Shown here in pieces: positions 37,393 through 45,882 of a stretch of 61,930 nucleotides of DNA. Made by a program: the position numbers and the translations under genes. The notes below the pieces were generated by a model. The model saw nothing but the letters and a program-made list of their open reading frames with translations, was not told where the DNA came from and did not search any database. Source of the stretch: Opitutia bacterium. Its GTDB lineage: Bacteria; Verrucomicrobiota; Verrucomicrobiia; Opitutales; Opitutaceae. Location of the stretch: positions 1-61,930 of the forward strand of contig CANJCM010000019.1 in NCBI GenBank assembly GCA_947472765.1, in the 5' to 3' direction. How positions within the stretch are numbered: position 1 is the stretch's first letter; each line of letters opens with the position of its first letter.

Positions 37393-37618
37393 GATAGGTA
37401 GTCGATAATCCAGGTTGAGCCGAGGTCTAACAGTGCGATGAGGAGGGGTTTCTACCGTCAAAAATCGGCGGAAGAAGTTCGTTCGAAATCAGCAGCTAAT
37501 GTGCCAGAGGCAACCAGAAGTTTCATTCATGACAAATTTCTGGTCCAGCAACGCGGTCGATGGGTGGCTCTGGCGCTTGCCATGCTTCCGCCAGCTCTCC
37601 GACACTCCAAAACGCACC

Positions 37619-38032
37619 ATGCACGACATCAAGGATACCGCCCGAGCCACCGTGCGCATTGGGTATGATGGGAGGGTGCACAAGACCTTCCGCGGCCATC
37701 AGGCGCAGGAACGGTTCGACCACGAAGTCCGGGTGTTGAGGTATCTGGAGGCCAAAGGCTGCACCTTCGTGCCCAAGTTGGTCGAGGTCGAACCCGACTC
37801 GCTTAAGATCGTGACCACCAATTGCGGGCGGCGGGTGGACCAGTTGAACGATGAGCGCCAGCGGGAGGTCTTTGCCGAGTTGGAACAATACGGGGTCCGC
37901 CATGAGGATCGGGAACTCCGGAACATCACCTACCGGGTGTCGGACGGCCGTTTCTGCATCATCGATTTCGAGTTCGCGACCATCCTTGATGACGGCAACG
38001 GACGCCAAATTTCCCTCAAGCCTTCTGGTTGA
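37619..38032 (+). CDS. Minimal protein-kinase-like protein
   Basis: 137 residues from ATG 37619. Kinase-like landmarks appear in order in compressed form: a strand pair ending VHKTF (candidate ATP-binding lysine), FDHEVRVLRYLEAKG (candidate helix-C glutamate), LKIVTTNCG as hinge, HEDRELRNITYR as an HxDxxxxN-type catalytic loop and CIIDFEFA as the DFG-equivalent. A normal kinase domain is about 250 residues, so large parts of the C-lobe are absent. Its TGA overlaps the ATG of a PP2C phosphatase gene by one base, so the two are translationally coupled. Kinase activity is an inference; a pseudokinase or sugar/RIO-type kinase is possible. Confidence 0.65.
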   Translation: MHDIKDTARATVRIGYDGRVHKTFRGHQAQERFDHEVRVLRYLEAKGCTFVPKLVEVEPDSLKIVTTNCGRRVDQLNDERQREVFAELEQYGVRHEDRELRNITYRVSDGRFCIIDFEFATILDDGNGRQISLKPSG

Positions 38033-38877
38033 TGAGTCCAGTACCGCCCTTCCCCGCCCCAGACTTGCAATGGTCCGGACTGACCCACCCGGGCCGCGTT
38101 CGGCCCAACAACGAGGATGTCTTTCTCGCGCTCAGCGTCGATCGCCACGAGGTGCGCTTTCTCGGCAAGTCCGGACGCGCGTCGCTCGCGGAGAGCGATT
38201 TCGTCTTCGCCGTCAGCGACGGCATGGGCGGCGCCAAATCCGGTGAGTTCGCCAGCCGCATCGCCGTCGACCGGATCACGCGGCTGTTCCCCCGCGCCTT
38301 CCGCCGCGACGGAACCGCCGACGAGACTCGTCAAACCGGTTTGCTGGCCGAACTCGTGTCGCAGATTCACCACGACCTGCTCAAACTCGGTTACTCCTAT
38401 GAAGAGTGCGCGGGCATGGGCGCCACTCTGAGCCTCTGCTGGTTTACCCTGGATCGGCTGTATTTCTGTCACGTGGGCGACAGTCGGATTTATCATCTGC
38501 CGGTCACTGGCGGCCTGGTGCAGGTTTCCGAGGATCACAGCCACGTCGGCTGGCTCCGGCGCCGCGGTGAACTCAACGAACGCGAAGCCCGCACTCACCC
38601 GCGCCGCAACGCGCTGCAGCAGTCCCTCGGCGCCGGCCAGCAATTCGTCGAGCCCCAACTCGGCGCCCTCGCCTATCACCCTGGCGACCGTTTCCTCATC
38701 TGCTCCGATGGGCTCACGGACGGACTTTGGGATCGCCAGCTCGAGGAAATTATTCGGACGGACGACCCAAATCTCGGTCCCGCCGCACGCTTGGTGAACG
38801 AGTCCGTGAAGACGTCCGGCCGGGACAACACGACCGCCGTCGTGATCGGAGTCACCGCCGGCCAGGCATTCGCGTAG
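38032..38877 (+). CDS. PP2C-family serine/threonine phosphatase
   Basis: 281 residues, cytoplasmic, with ATG 38032 sharing the A of the preceding stop. All metal-binding motifs of bacterial PP2C phosphatases are present: THPGRVRPNNEDVFLA near the N-terminus, FAVSDGMGGAKSGEFAS, GATLSLCWF, FCHVGDSRIYHL, FLICSDGLTDGLWD and GRDNTTAVVIGV at the end. An insert (SVDRHEVRFLGKSGRASLAESD) between the first two motifs is longer than usual. It removes phosphate from Ser/Thr of target proteins; coupling with the mini-kinase gene suggests an antagonistic pair. Confidence 0.92.
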   Translation: MSPVPPFPAPDLQWSGLTHPGRVRPNNEDVFLALSVDRHEVRFLGKSGRASLAESDFVFAVSDGMGGAKSGEFASRIAVDRITRLFPRAFRRDGTADETRQTGLLAELVSQIHHDLLKLGYSYEECAGMGATLSLCWFTLDRLYFCHVGDSRIYHLPVTGGLVQVSEDHSHVGWLRRRGELNEREARTHPRRNALQQSLGAGQQFVEPQLGALAYHPGDRFLICSDGLTDGLWDRQLEEIIRTDDPNLGPAARLVNESVKTSGRDNTTAVVIGVTAGQAFA

Positions 38878-38889
38878 GCGCCAGTCCCG

Positions 38890-39249
38890 ATGCCGCTGAT
38901 CTTCGTCTACGGAACGTTGAAGCGCGGCGGGAGCAATCACCGCCAGCTCGACGGGCAGGAGTTCGTTGGAACCGCGCAAACGATTGCCGGCTACCGCCTC
39001 TTCGATCTGGGCGACTATCCCGGGATGGTGGCGGCTTCGGGGGATCGTCCCGGCGTGACCGGTGAGGTATGGTCGGTCGACTCGAATTCCCTGCGCCGCC
39101 TCGATGCGTTCGAAGGCGTCGACCAGGGACTTTATCAACGGGTTCCCGTGGCCCTGCGGCCGCCCTTCGGCGGACGCGGCGTCGAGACATACCTCTATCT
39201 GCAGTCAGTCAGCGGACGCACCGAACTCGGTTCGAGCTGGCCCGTCTGA
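38890..39249 (+). CDS. Gamma-glutamylcyclotransferase-like (AIG2/GGCT) protein
   Basis: 119 residues, usual size for the family. FVYGTLKRGGSNH is the substrate-loop signature (YGTL), YPGMVAASGD and VTGEVWSV follow, and LDAFEGVDQGLYQR has the catalytic glutamate. Members cleave gamma-glutamyl amino acids or amines to 5-oxoproline, or act on related amides. It lies 12 bases after the PP2C gene, so it is probably co-transcribed, and close to glutamine synthetase, which hints at glutamyl metabolism. It is convergent with dnaX. Confidence 0.88.
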   Translation: MPLIFVYGTLKRGGSNHRQLDGQEFVGTAQTIAGYRLFDLGDYPGMVAASGDRPGVTGEVWSVDSNSLRRLDAFEGVDQGLYQRVPVALRPPFGGRGVETYLYLQSVSGRTELGSSWPV

Positions 39250-39265
39250 GGCGACAACCGCCCCC

Positions 39266-39714
39266 TTACTTCGGCTTCAGGGCCTTCGCCGGCACGTGAC
39301 GCACCGTCACAAATTTGGCGCGAAAAAGTTCTTCGAGCGTTTCACGCACCTCGGCCGGAATCCGTTGCACGAGCGAATTCAAGGGCGGGAGCGGTCCGGT
39401 GGGTGGACCGGAATCTTCCGCCTCAGCGACCGGCGCGGCCACCGGCACCAACGATTCCCCGCGCTCCCGCGCTTCGGCCCGGAAGGCCGACTCGGCCATC
39501 TCGTCCACCGACTCGACGCTCTCCTCCCCGCCTTCCCCTGGTGCAGGAGACACGGCCACGGGTGCTGGTTTGGTCGCGACCGGCGCCGGCACGAAGGCCG
39601 GGCTCCTCACGGTCGACCCGAATTCAGCCTTCGGATCAGGTTTGGCGCGACTTGCCGCCAGCGCCACCGCGCTTAACTGCTGGTCGCCGGCGAGGCGGAC
39701 CTCGAGCCGATCAA

Positions 39715-39721
<7 letters not shown>
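39266..39721 (-). CDS. dnaX: dnaX tau-specific extension, reached by frame change
   Basis: This frame is the direct -1 continuation of dnaX beyond the A9 run. It is open from the slip site: [20 protein letters not shown] follows at once, then a Pro/Ala/Glu-rich linker, then a conserved-looking end ([25 protein letters not shown] and KALKPK) of the type that contacts other replisome proteins. It adds about 151 residues, giving a tau-like protein near 537 residues. It has no start of its own; an internal ATG at 39667 is not supported. See the slip site and the dnaX entry. Confidence 0.75.
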
Positions 39722-40878
<1,157 letters not shown>

Positions 40879-40936
40879 TGGAACGAGCTAAAGCGCCGGA
40901 ACGGCGCGCGAGAACCCCAAAACGAAAAATGAAAGT

Positions 40937-41032
40937 GGCCAGGCACTCCACGGCACTGGGAGAACGTCGTTGCCGTTGCTACCTTCCGGTCCTGGCGGAG
41001 TTCACGCGCCTGCCCATGCATGGCACCTGGCC
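40937..41032 (-). ncRNA. ffs: Bacterial SRP RNA (4.5S type)
   Basis: The minus strand carries the conserved apical domain: GCCAGGACCGGAAGGTAGCA, with the GGAAGG-type tetraloop and the AGCAAC asymmetric loop that bind Ffh. The ends pair (GGCCAGG with CCTGGCC), giving a roughly 96-base small-type SRP RNA. A T-stretch follows the 3' end (CATTTTTCG). It is directly upstream of dnaX. Exact ends are estimates from pairing. Confidence 0.9.
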
Positions 41033-41102
41033 GACGCGGACCATGCGTGCCTTGTCCGGGCGCGCAACTCTTAACTTGATTCAATTCGCCGCCGTCCTGG
41101 CG

Positions 41103-41804
41103 TCACAGCGCCGGGCGCGGCTCACCCCCGGGCGGACCAACGGGACCTTGCCCCGGACCTTCGGGCGGTCCGATGGGGCCTTGGTTTGGCTCGCCCGGTT
41201 GGTCGCGATTGAACTCTGGCCGGGGACCGGGTGCAGGTCCTTCGAACCTCCGGTTGGGCGGACCGTACGCTCCCGGCTGATTTGGCGGTCCCCAATTCCC
41301 TTCGTTCCGCTGATTGAAGGGGCGATTCTGACCACCGGGACGAACCGGCATGCCCGGCTGGGGACCGGGACCAAAATTTTGAGCACGCTGCCGCTGCTCG
41401 CGTTCCCGCCGCAGATTCTCGTTCTGGATCCGCTGCAGCCGATCGAGCGTGCGAATCTGCTGGGGTGTCAGCGCCGCGCGAAATTCCTGCTGCATCCGGC
41501 GCAGGATTGTCTCGGTCTGCTCGAGCGAAGTCTGCCGGATGCGACCGAGCTGCTCCTCCGCGCGACTTACGACCGGACGAAGCTTCTCCCGCTGCTCGTC
41601 CGTGAGTTCGAGCCGCTCCGCAAAACGCCGCAACAATTGCGGCCCCGCGGGCTGCGCGAAAGCGGCCGGATTCGCCGCCATGCCCCCGGGGCGATTTTGC
41701 TCCGCGACCTGCCGGCCGATGCGCAGCGCGAAGAAGCCGCCGAAGACCGAGCCGGCCATGAATACGGCGACAAACGCCACGATGACTTTCCAGGGTTTGT
41801 CCAT
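41103..41804 (-). CDS. Membrane-anchored Spy/CpxP-like protein with Pro/Gly/Asn-rich tail
   Basis: 233 residues. An N-terminal helix (VIVAFVAVFMAGSVFGGFFA, about 8-27) anchors it with the rest in the periplasm. Residues 55-140 are charged helices with two LTxxQ-like motifs (LELTDEQREKLRPVV, ALTPQQIRTLDRLQ), the hallmark of Spy/CpxP/CnrX-type stress sensors and chaperones. The last 80 residues are Pro/Gly/Asn/Gln-rich and look unstructured. It is the third gene of an ECF sigma operon, 5 bases after the small membrane protein gene, so it is a plausible envelope-stress effector or modulator of the sigma factor. Confidence 0.85.
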   Translation of the reverse strand: MDKPWKVIVAFVAVFMAGSVFGGFFALRIGRQVAEQNRPGGMAANPAAFAQPAGPQLLRRFAERLELTDEQREKLRPVVSRAEEQLGRIRQTSLEQTETILRRMQQEFRAALTPQQIRTLDRLQRIQNENLRREREQRQRAQNFGPGPQPGMPVRPGGQNRPFNQRNEGNWGPPNQPGAYGPPNRRFEGPAPGPRPEFNRDQPGEPNQGPIGPPEGPGQGPVGPPGGEPRPAL

Positions 41805-41809
41805 GTAGT

Positions 41810-42109
41810 TTACTCCGCGAGCAGGACTGCGACGAGATCATCGTCGTCGGCCACCGCCTCGACTCTGACTTCCGCGGTGATCGCGGAGAAATTCAGCAGG
41901 ACACTGCCAATCGCCAGCAGGCACGCACAACTGATCGCCCGGAACGCAAAACGCTCGAGGAGGGACGCCTTGAAGCGCTCGGCCCCCAGCGCGAGAGCCG
42001 CGACCCGGGTCGAAAAGCCAAACGGAGCCGCGGTCGGCCGGTCATCCGGCACTGCCCGGACTGCCTCCGCCAGGCGCGACCAGGCGTCAAGGGTTTGATT
42101 CGATTTCAT
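41810..42109 (-). CDS. Small membrane protein, candidate anti-sigma factor
   Basis: 99 residues with one clear membrane helix (about 51-74, FAFRAISCACLLAIGSVLLN). The N-terminal 50 residues are cytoplasmic and charged (WSRLAEAVRAVPDDRPTAAPFGFSTRVAALALG); the C-terminus is short and acidic (DDDDLVAVLLAE). It starts within the stop of the sigma gene (ATGA overlap), the usual position of an anti-sigma factor, but no known anti-sigma domain is recognisable. The role is inferred from position and topology only. Confidence 0.72.
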   Translation of the reverse strand: MKSNQTLDAWSRLAEAVRAVPDDRPTAAPFGFSTRVAALALGAERFKASLLERFAFRAISCACLLAIGSVLLNFSAITAEVRVEAVADDDDLVAVLLAE

Positions 42110-42702
42110 GAGTTTTCCTCGCGTTGCAGGTCAAGAAAGAGGCGGCGCAGTTTTCGGCGGGCGCGAAATGCCCGGACCTTGATCAGGGATTGGTTCCAGC
42201 CGGTCAGGGTGGCAATTTCGGCGATGGACTTCTGTTCCAAGTCGAGCAGCCGGATGACGACCTGATCGTCCGGGTTCAATTGATCCAGGAGCCGGTGCAC
42301 GAGTTCGTGGGCCGCCATGGCGTCGTTGACCGCAACGTCGTTCTCGTTGGTCATCACCGCCTCCGCCACGTCCGCCTCGCCTTCCGACAGATCCGCCCAG
42401 CGGAACTCCGGGCGCCGCTTCTGGGCGCGGAGCTGATCGATGCAGGTCGTGACTGCGATCCGTGAGACCCAATGAGGAAAGGGCACGGCTCCCTGATACT
42501 GTTCGATACGCGTGAACATTTTCAGAAAGATGTCCTGCGCGAGATCTTCCTCCGCGACCCGCCGCGGCCGGTGCGATCGCACGATCCGGATGACAAGCGG
42601 GTAAAGATGATCGACCAACGCGCGGGCGGCAGCCTGATCCCGGCGACGCACGCCCTCGAGGCAGCCAGCCAAATCGAATGGCGGGGCATCGGGTTGAGGC
42701 AT
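42106..42702 (-). CDS. ECF-type RNA polymerase sigma factor
   Basis: 198 residues. Region 2 spans about 22-92 (AARALVDHLYPLVIRIVRSH, then EEDLAQDIFLKMFTRIEQY and WVSRIAVTTCIDQLRAQKRR), and region 4 about 130-190 (LDQLNPDDQVVIRLLDLEQKSIAEIATLTGWNQSLIKVRAFRARRKL) contains the helix-turn-helix that reads the -35 element. Start ATG 42702. Overlaps the following membrane-protein gene by 4 bases. An ECF-style promoter lies just upstream (see 42736-42763), which suggests it drives its own operon. Likely an envelope-stress regulator given the Spy-like third gene. Confidence 0.93.
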   Translation of the reverse strand: MPQPDAPPFDLAGCLEGVRRRDQAAARALVDHLYPLVIRIVRSHRPRRVAEEDLAQDIFLKMFTRIEQYQGAVPFPHWVSRIAVTTCIDQLRAQKRRPEFRWADLSEGEADVAEAVMTNENDVAVNDAMAAHELVHRLLDQLNPDDQVVIRLLDLEQKSIAEIATLTGWNQSLIKVRAFRARRKLRRLFLDLQREENS

Positions 42703-42735
42703 GGAGGAAGGGAGCCAACGGGCGGCACACGGAGC

Positions 42736-42763
42736 AAGACGCTGCTAGGAGGATACAGTTACA
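42736..42763 (-). promoter_or_regulatory. Putative autoregulated ECF promoter for the sigma operon
   Basis: On the minus strand TGTAAC (42763-42758) and CGTCTT (42741-42736) are separated by 16 bases, the layout of many ECF-sigma promoters, 33 bases before the sigma start codon. GTAAC appears again just upstream, in overlapping dyads at 42758-42773 (GTTACAGTAACGTTAC on the plus strand). Confidence 0.6.
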
Positions 42764-42784
42764 GTAACGTTACGGGCGGACCCC

Positions 42785-42813
42785 TTGACTTTTGCGCACG
42801 CGCCCGGCTAATT
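42785..42813 (+). promoter_or_regulatory. Possible housekeeping promoter of leuA
   Basis: TTGACT at 42785-42790 and a TAATT-containing -10-like box near 42808-42813, about 17 bases apart. It would start a leader of about 200 bases before leuA that includes the leucine-rich mini-ORF. Confidence 0.4.
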
Positions 42814-42824
42814 GCAGACGACGA

Positions 42825-42875
42825 ATGCTCGATTCGCTCCAGGCCCTTCGACTTACGAACGCGCACGACCTTTGA
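42825..42875 (+). CDS. Candidate leucine-rich leader peptide of leuA
   Basis: 16-codon ORF, ATG 42825 to TGA 42873, encoding MLDSLQALRLTNAHDL. Five of 16 residues are leucine, using CTC and CTT rather than the CTG expected in GC-rich DNA. It lies about 190 bases before leuA, just after a promoter-like sequence. A stem (GCACGACC with GGTCGTGC) begins inside its last codons and encloses its stop. This is the layout of a translation-sensed attenuator, but it is short and could be chance. Confidence 0.5.
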   Translation: MLDSLQALRLTNAHDL

Positions 42876-42901
42876 GGACGCCGTGAACGGCGGGTCGTGC
42901 G
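42862..42901 (+). promoter_or_regulatory. Nested stem in leuA leader
   Basis: CGCACGACC (42862-42870) pairs with GGTCGTGCG (42893-42901). Inside is CGCCG-TGAA-CGGCG. It overlaps the end of the mini-ORF. Further down a perfect GCCGGAAATTTCCGGC palindrome could compete or act as a second stem; no U-run follows either. Confidence 0.45.
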
Positions 42902-43016
42902 TTGGCCTGATTTCTGATCGCCGCCTCCGGGTGGCTTGATCCACCGTTGGCCGGAAATTTCCGGCGACAACGTCCGCCCCCTTCCCTTCCTTTCACCCTC
43001 GTTAGTCGTTTTGGTC

Positions 43017-44684
43017 ATGCAACCTGCTCCCGTTACGAAATACCGGCCGTTCCCGCCGGTCTCCCTCCCCAACCGTCAGTGGCCCAACCGCACCCTCCGC
43101 CAGGCACCGATCTGGTGCAGCGTCGATCTGCGCGACGGCAACCAGGCCCTCGCGCAGCCGATGAGCGTCGAGGAGAAACTCGAGTACTTCGAGCTGCTCG
43201 TGAAGATCGGCTTCAAGGAAATCGAGGTCGGCTTCCCGAGCGCCTCCCAAATTGAATTCGATTTCTGCCGCCGTCTCATCGAGGAGCGCCGCATCCCGGC
43301 CGATGTCTCAATCCAGATCCTCTGCCAGTGTCGCGAGGAGTTGATCACTCGCAGCATCGAGGCGCTCCGCGGCGCCAAGAACGCGATTTTCCATCTCTAC
43401 AACTCCACCTCGCCCGCCCAGCGGAAACACGTGTTCAACGCCACCCGCGCCGACATCGTGCGCATCGCGACGCAGGGCACGACGTGGGTGAAGCAGCATT
43501 CCCGCGCCCTGGTCGCCGCCGGTACGCGGATGCGCTTCCAGTATTCCCCGGAAAGCTTCACGAGCACGGAACTGGATTTCGCCCTCGAGATCTGTGAGGC
43601 GGTCACGGACGTCTGGCAGCCAACGGTCGAGGACAAGATCATCCTGAACCTTCCGGCCACGGTCGAGTACGCGACACCCAACGTGCACGCCGATCAGATC
43701 GAATGGATGAGCACGCACCTCACGCGCCGGGACTGCACCCTCATCTCGCTGCACACCCACAACGATCGCGGCACCGGCGTGGCCGCCACCGAACTGGCGA
43801 TGCTCGCCGGCGCCGACCGCGTCGAGGGCACGCTGTTCGGCAACGGCGAGCGCACCGGCAACCTCGATATCGTGACGGTCGCCCTGAACCTCTACACCCA
43901 CGGCATTCATCCGGGGCTGGACTTCAGCGACATCAACGGCATCCGCGAAGTCTACGAGCGCTGCACCCGGCTTGAAGTGCCGGTGCGCCAGCCGTACGCG
44001 GGTGAACTCGTCTTTACTGCGTTCAGTGGCTCGCACCAGGACGCGATCAACAAGTCGTGGGCCGTGCAGAGGTCCGACGAACCGTGGGACGTGCTCTACA
44101 TCCCGATCGACCCGGCCGACATCGGCCGCAGCTACCGCGCGATCATCCGGATCAACAGCCAGTCGGGCAAGGGCGGCGTCGCGTATGTCCTCGAACACGA
44201 GTTCGGCTACGCCCTGCCGAAGCTCATGCACAAGGAAATCGGCAAGCTCATCAACGAGGTCGCCGATGCAAAGGGCACCGAGCTGACCGCGACGGCGATT
44301 CATGAGATCTTCCGCCGCGAGTATCTCGACCGGACAACGCCGATCGCCCTCCAGCACTTCAAGACGACGGAGCGGGACAGCGCCGTGAGCTGCGCCGCCT
44401 CGATCACGATCGACGGGACGAGCCACACGCTTTCGGCGGACGGCAACGGCCCGATCGACGCCTTCGTACGGGCGCTCAGCGCGACCAGCCTGCCGAAGTT
44501 CGAAGTCCAGAGTTACTCCGAACACTCGCTCGGGAAAGGCTCCGAGGCGAAGGCAGTGAGTTACATCCAGATCAAGACCGCCCGGAACGTCACGCTCTAC
44601 GGCGCGGGCATCGATACCAACATCGAGCTCGCCTCGATCAAGGCGATCGTCAGCGCGCTCAATCGCGCCCTGGCGAAGGCCTGA
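43017..44684 (+). CDS. leuA: 2-isopropylmalate synthase (long type)
   Basis: 555 residues; condenses acetyl-CoA with 2-oxoisovalerate, the first committed step of leucine synthesis. ATG 43017 (MQPAPVTKYRPFPPVSL) matches the N-terminus of the long LeuA type known from actinobacteria. Metal/substrate motifs: WCSVDLRDGNQAL (D40) and HTHNDRG with H246 and H248. A C-terminal regulatory domain (about 430-555) expected to bind leucine is present. It is alone, not with leuB/C/D. The upstream leader may regulate it. Confidence 0.95.
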   Translation: MQPAPVTKYRPFPPVSLPNRQWPNRTLRQAPIWCSVDLRDGNQALAQPMSVEEKLEYFELLVKIGFKEIEVGFPSASQIEFDFCRRLIEERRIPADVSIQILCQCREELITRSIEALRGAKNAIFHLYNSTSPAQRKHVFNATRADIVRIATQGTTWVKQHSRALVAAGTRMRFQYSPESFTSTELDFALEICEAVTDVWQPTVEDKIILNLPATVEYATPNVHADQIEWMSTHLTRRDCTLISLHTHNDRGTGVAATELAMLAGADRVEGTLFGNGERTGNLDIVTVALNLYTHGIHPGLDFSDINGIREVYERCTRLEVPVRQPYAGELVFTAFSGSHQDAINKSWAVQRSDEPWDVLYIPIDPADIGRSYRAIIRINSQSGKGGVAYVLEHEFGYALPKLMHKEIGKLINEVADAKGTELTATAIHEIFRREYLDRTTPIALQHFKTTERDSAVSCAASITIDGTSHTLSADGNGPIDAFVRALSATSLPKFEVQSYSEHSLGKGSEAKAVSYIQIKTARNVTLYGAGIDTNIELASIKAIVSALNRALAKA

Positions 44685-44858
44685 TCTTCACTCCGGATAC
44701 GCGGGGCGGCGGTGACTTGCCGCCGCCCCGTTCCGCTTCGACGCCCCGCCGATTTCGGCTCGCCTAGCCGCGGACGCGACGCAACTTCGGTCCTGCCCCC
44801 GCGCCGCAACCGGCTCGTCACGATTCCGCGGCCACGTCGCCGCTTTCCTGGTTTCCCG

Positions 44859-45848
44859 ATGAAAATCCCCACCCTGATTGTCTGCACCGCGTTCCTGATC
44901 GCGGGTTCCGCCCTCGCCCAAACCCCCGCTGCGCCGCCCGCCCGCGGAACCGAACGGCCCGACCCCGAGGTCGTCGCGAAACTGAAGAGCGGACCGGCCC
45001 TGCCCTACAAGGTCGACCCCACCTGGGCCAAACTTCCGGCGGGTTACAATTTCGGCGAGTGCTCCGGCGTCGATGTCGACCGTCAGGGCAATGTCTGGGT
45101 TTTCAACCGCGGACACTGGCCGCTCATCCAGTTGGATCGCAGCGGAAAGATGACGAAGGCGATCAGCACCGACACGATCCGCTTCGCCTCCACCCACGGA
45201 CTGCGCGTCGCTCCGGACGGCAATCTCTGGTGCGTCGACGTGGAAGGCCACGTGCTCTTCAAGCTCAGCCCCGAGGGCCGCGTGCTGATGGTCCTCGGCA
45301 ACCGGCAGACCGTGGCCGGCAACAACGAGGCGCGCGACGGCTTTAACCGGCCGACCAACGTCGCCTTCCGCGCCAACGGCAACATGTACGTCGCCGACGG
45401 CTACCTCAACAGCCGCGTCGTGCAGTATTCGAATGACGGTGACTATCTCAGCCAGTGGGGCCGCCCCGGCAAGGGCGACGGCGAGTTCAACCTCGTCCAT
45501 GACGTCGCCGTCGATCCGCAGGGGCGCGTGTATGTCGCCGACCGCACGAACGAACGCATCCAGGTCTTCGACGCTGACGGCAAGTTCCTCGCCAAATGGG
45601 AGAACATTGGTGCGCCGTGGGGCATCGCCTACTCCGCCCGCGACCAGGCGATCTTCATGTGCGATGGGAAATACAACCGCATCCTGAAGCTCGATCTCGA
45701 GGGCAAGGTCCTCGGCGTGCTGGGCAGCTACGGACGCGCCCCCGGCCGCCTGGACTTCGCGCACAGCATCGCGGTCGACCAGTCCGACGGCAGCCTCTAC
45801 ACCGTCGAGATCAAGACCTGGCGCGTCCAGAAGTGGATTCGCCAGTGA
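44859..45848 (+). CDS. Exported NHL-repeat (six-bladed propeller) protein
   Basis: 329 residues from ATG 44859 (MKIPTLIVCTAFLIAGSALAQ, a clear signal peptide). Repeats of the NHL type run through the whole mature protein: GVDVDRQGNVWVFNRG, GLRVAPDGNLWCVDVEG, NVAFRANGNMYVADGY, DVAVDPQGRVYVADRTNERIQVFD and SIAVDQSDGSLYTVE. This resembles peptidyl-alpha-hydroxyglycine lyase-like propellers common in Verrucomicrobiota and Acidobacteria, but the catalytic activity is unproven. The next gene, a hydrolase, starts 34 bases later, so they may be co-transcribed. Confidence 0.85.
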   Translation: MKIPTLIVCTAFLIAGSALAQTPAAPPARGTERPDPEVVAKLKSGPALPYKVDPTWAKLPAGYNFGECSGVDVDRQGNVWVFNRGHWPLIQLDRSGKMTKAISTDTIRFASTHGLRVAPDGNLWCVDVEGHVLFKLSPEGRVLMVLGNRQTVAGNNEARDGFNRPTNVAFRANGNMYVADGYLNSRVVQYSNDGDYLSQWGRPGKGDGEFNLVHDVAVDPQGRVYVADRTNERIQVFDADGKFLAKWENIGAPWGIAYSARDQAIFMCDGKYNRILKLDLEGKVLGVLGSYGRAPGRLDFAHSIAVDQSDGSLYTVEIKTWRVQKWIRQ

Positions 45849-45882
45849 CGTTCCCGTTCTCCCACCCCGCCCGGTTCTCCCC

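Noticed and set aside
37499-37618. N-terminal extension of the mini-kinase frame
   Set aside because: Residues look random (many Trp, Cys) and the family-like part starts at ATG 37619, where the kinase-like strands begin.
39266-39667. Separate gene starting at ATG 39667 downstream of dnaX
   Set aside because: The same frame is open back to the A9 slip site and reads as a tau continuation, so a frame change in dnaX is the better explanation.
40929-42098. Plus-strand open frame across the SRP RNA and sigma operon
   Set aside because: It is antisense to SRP RNA and three well-supported minus-strand genes.
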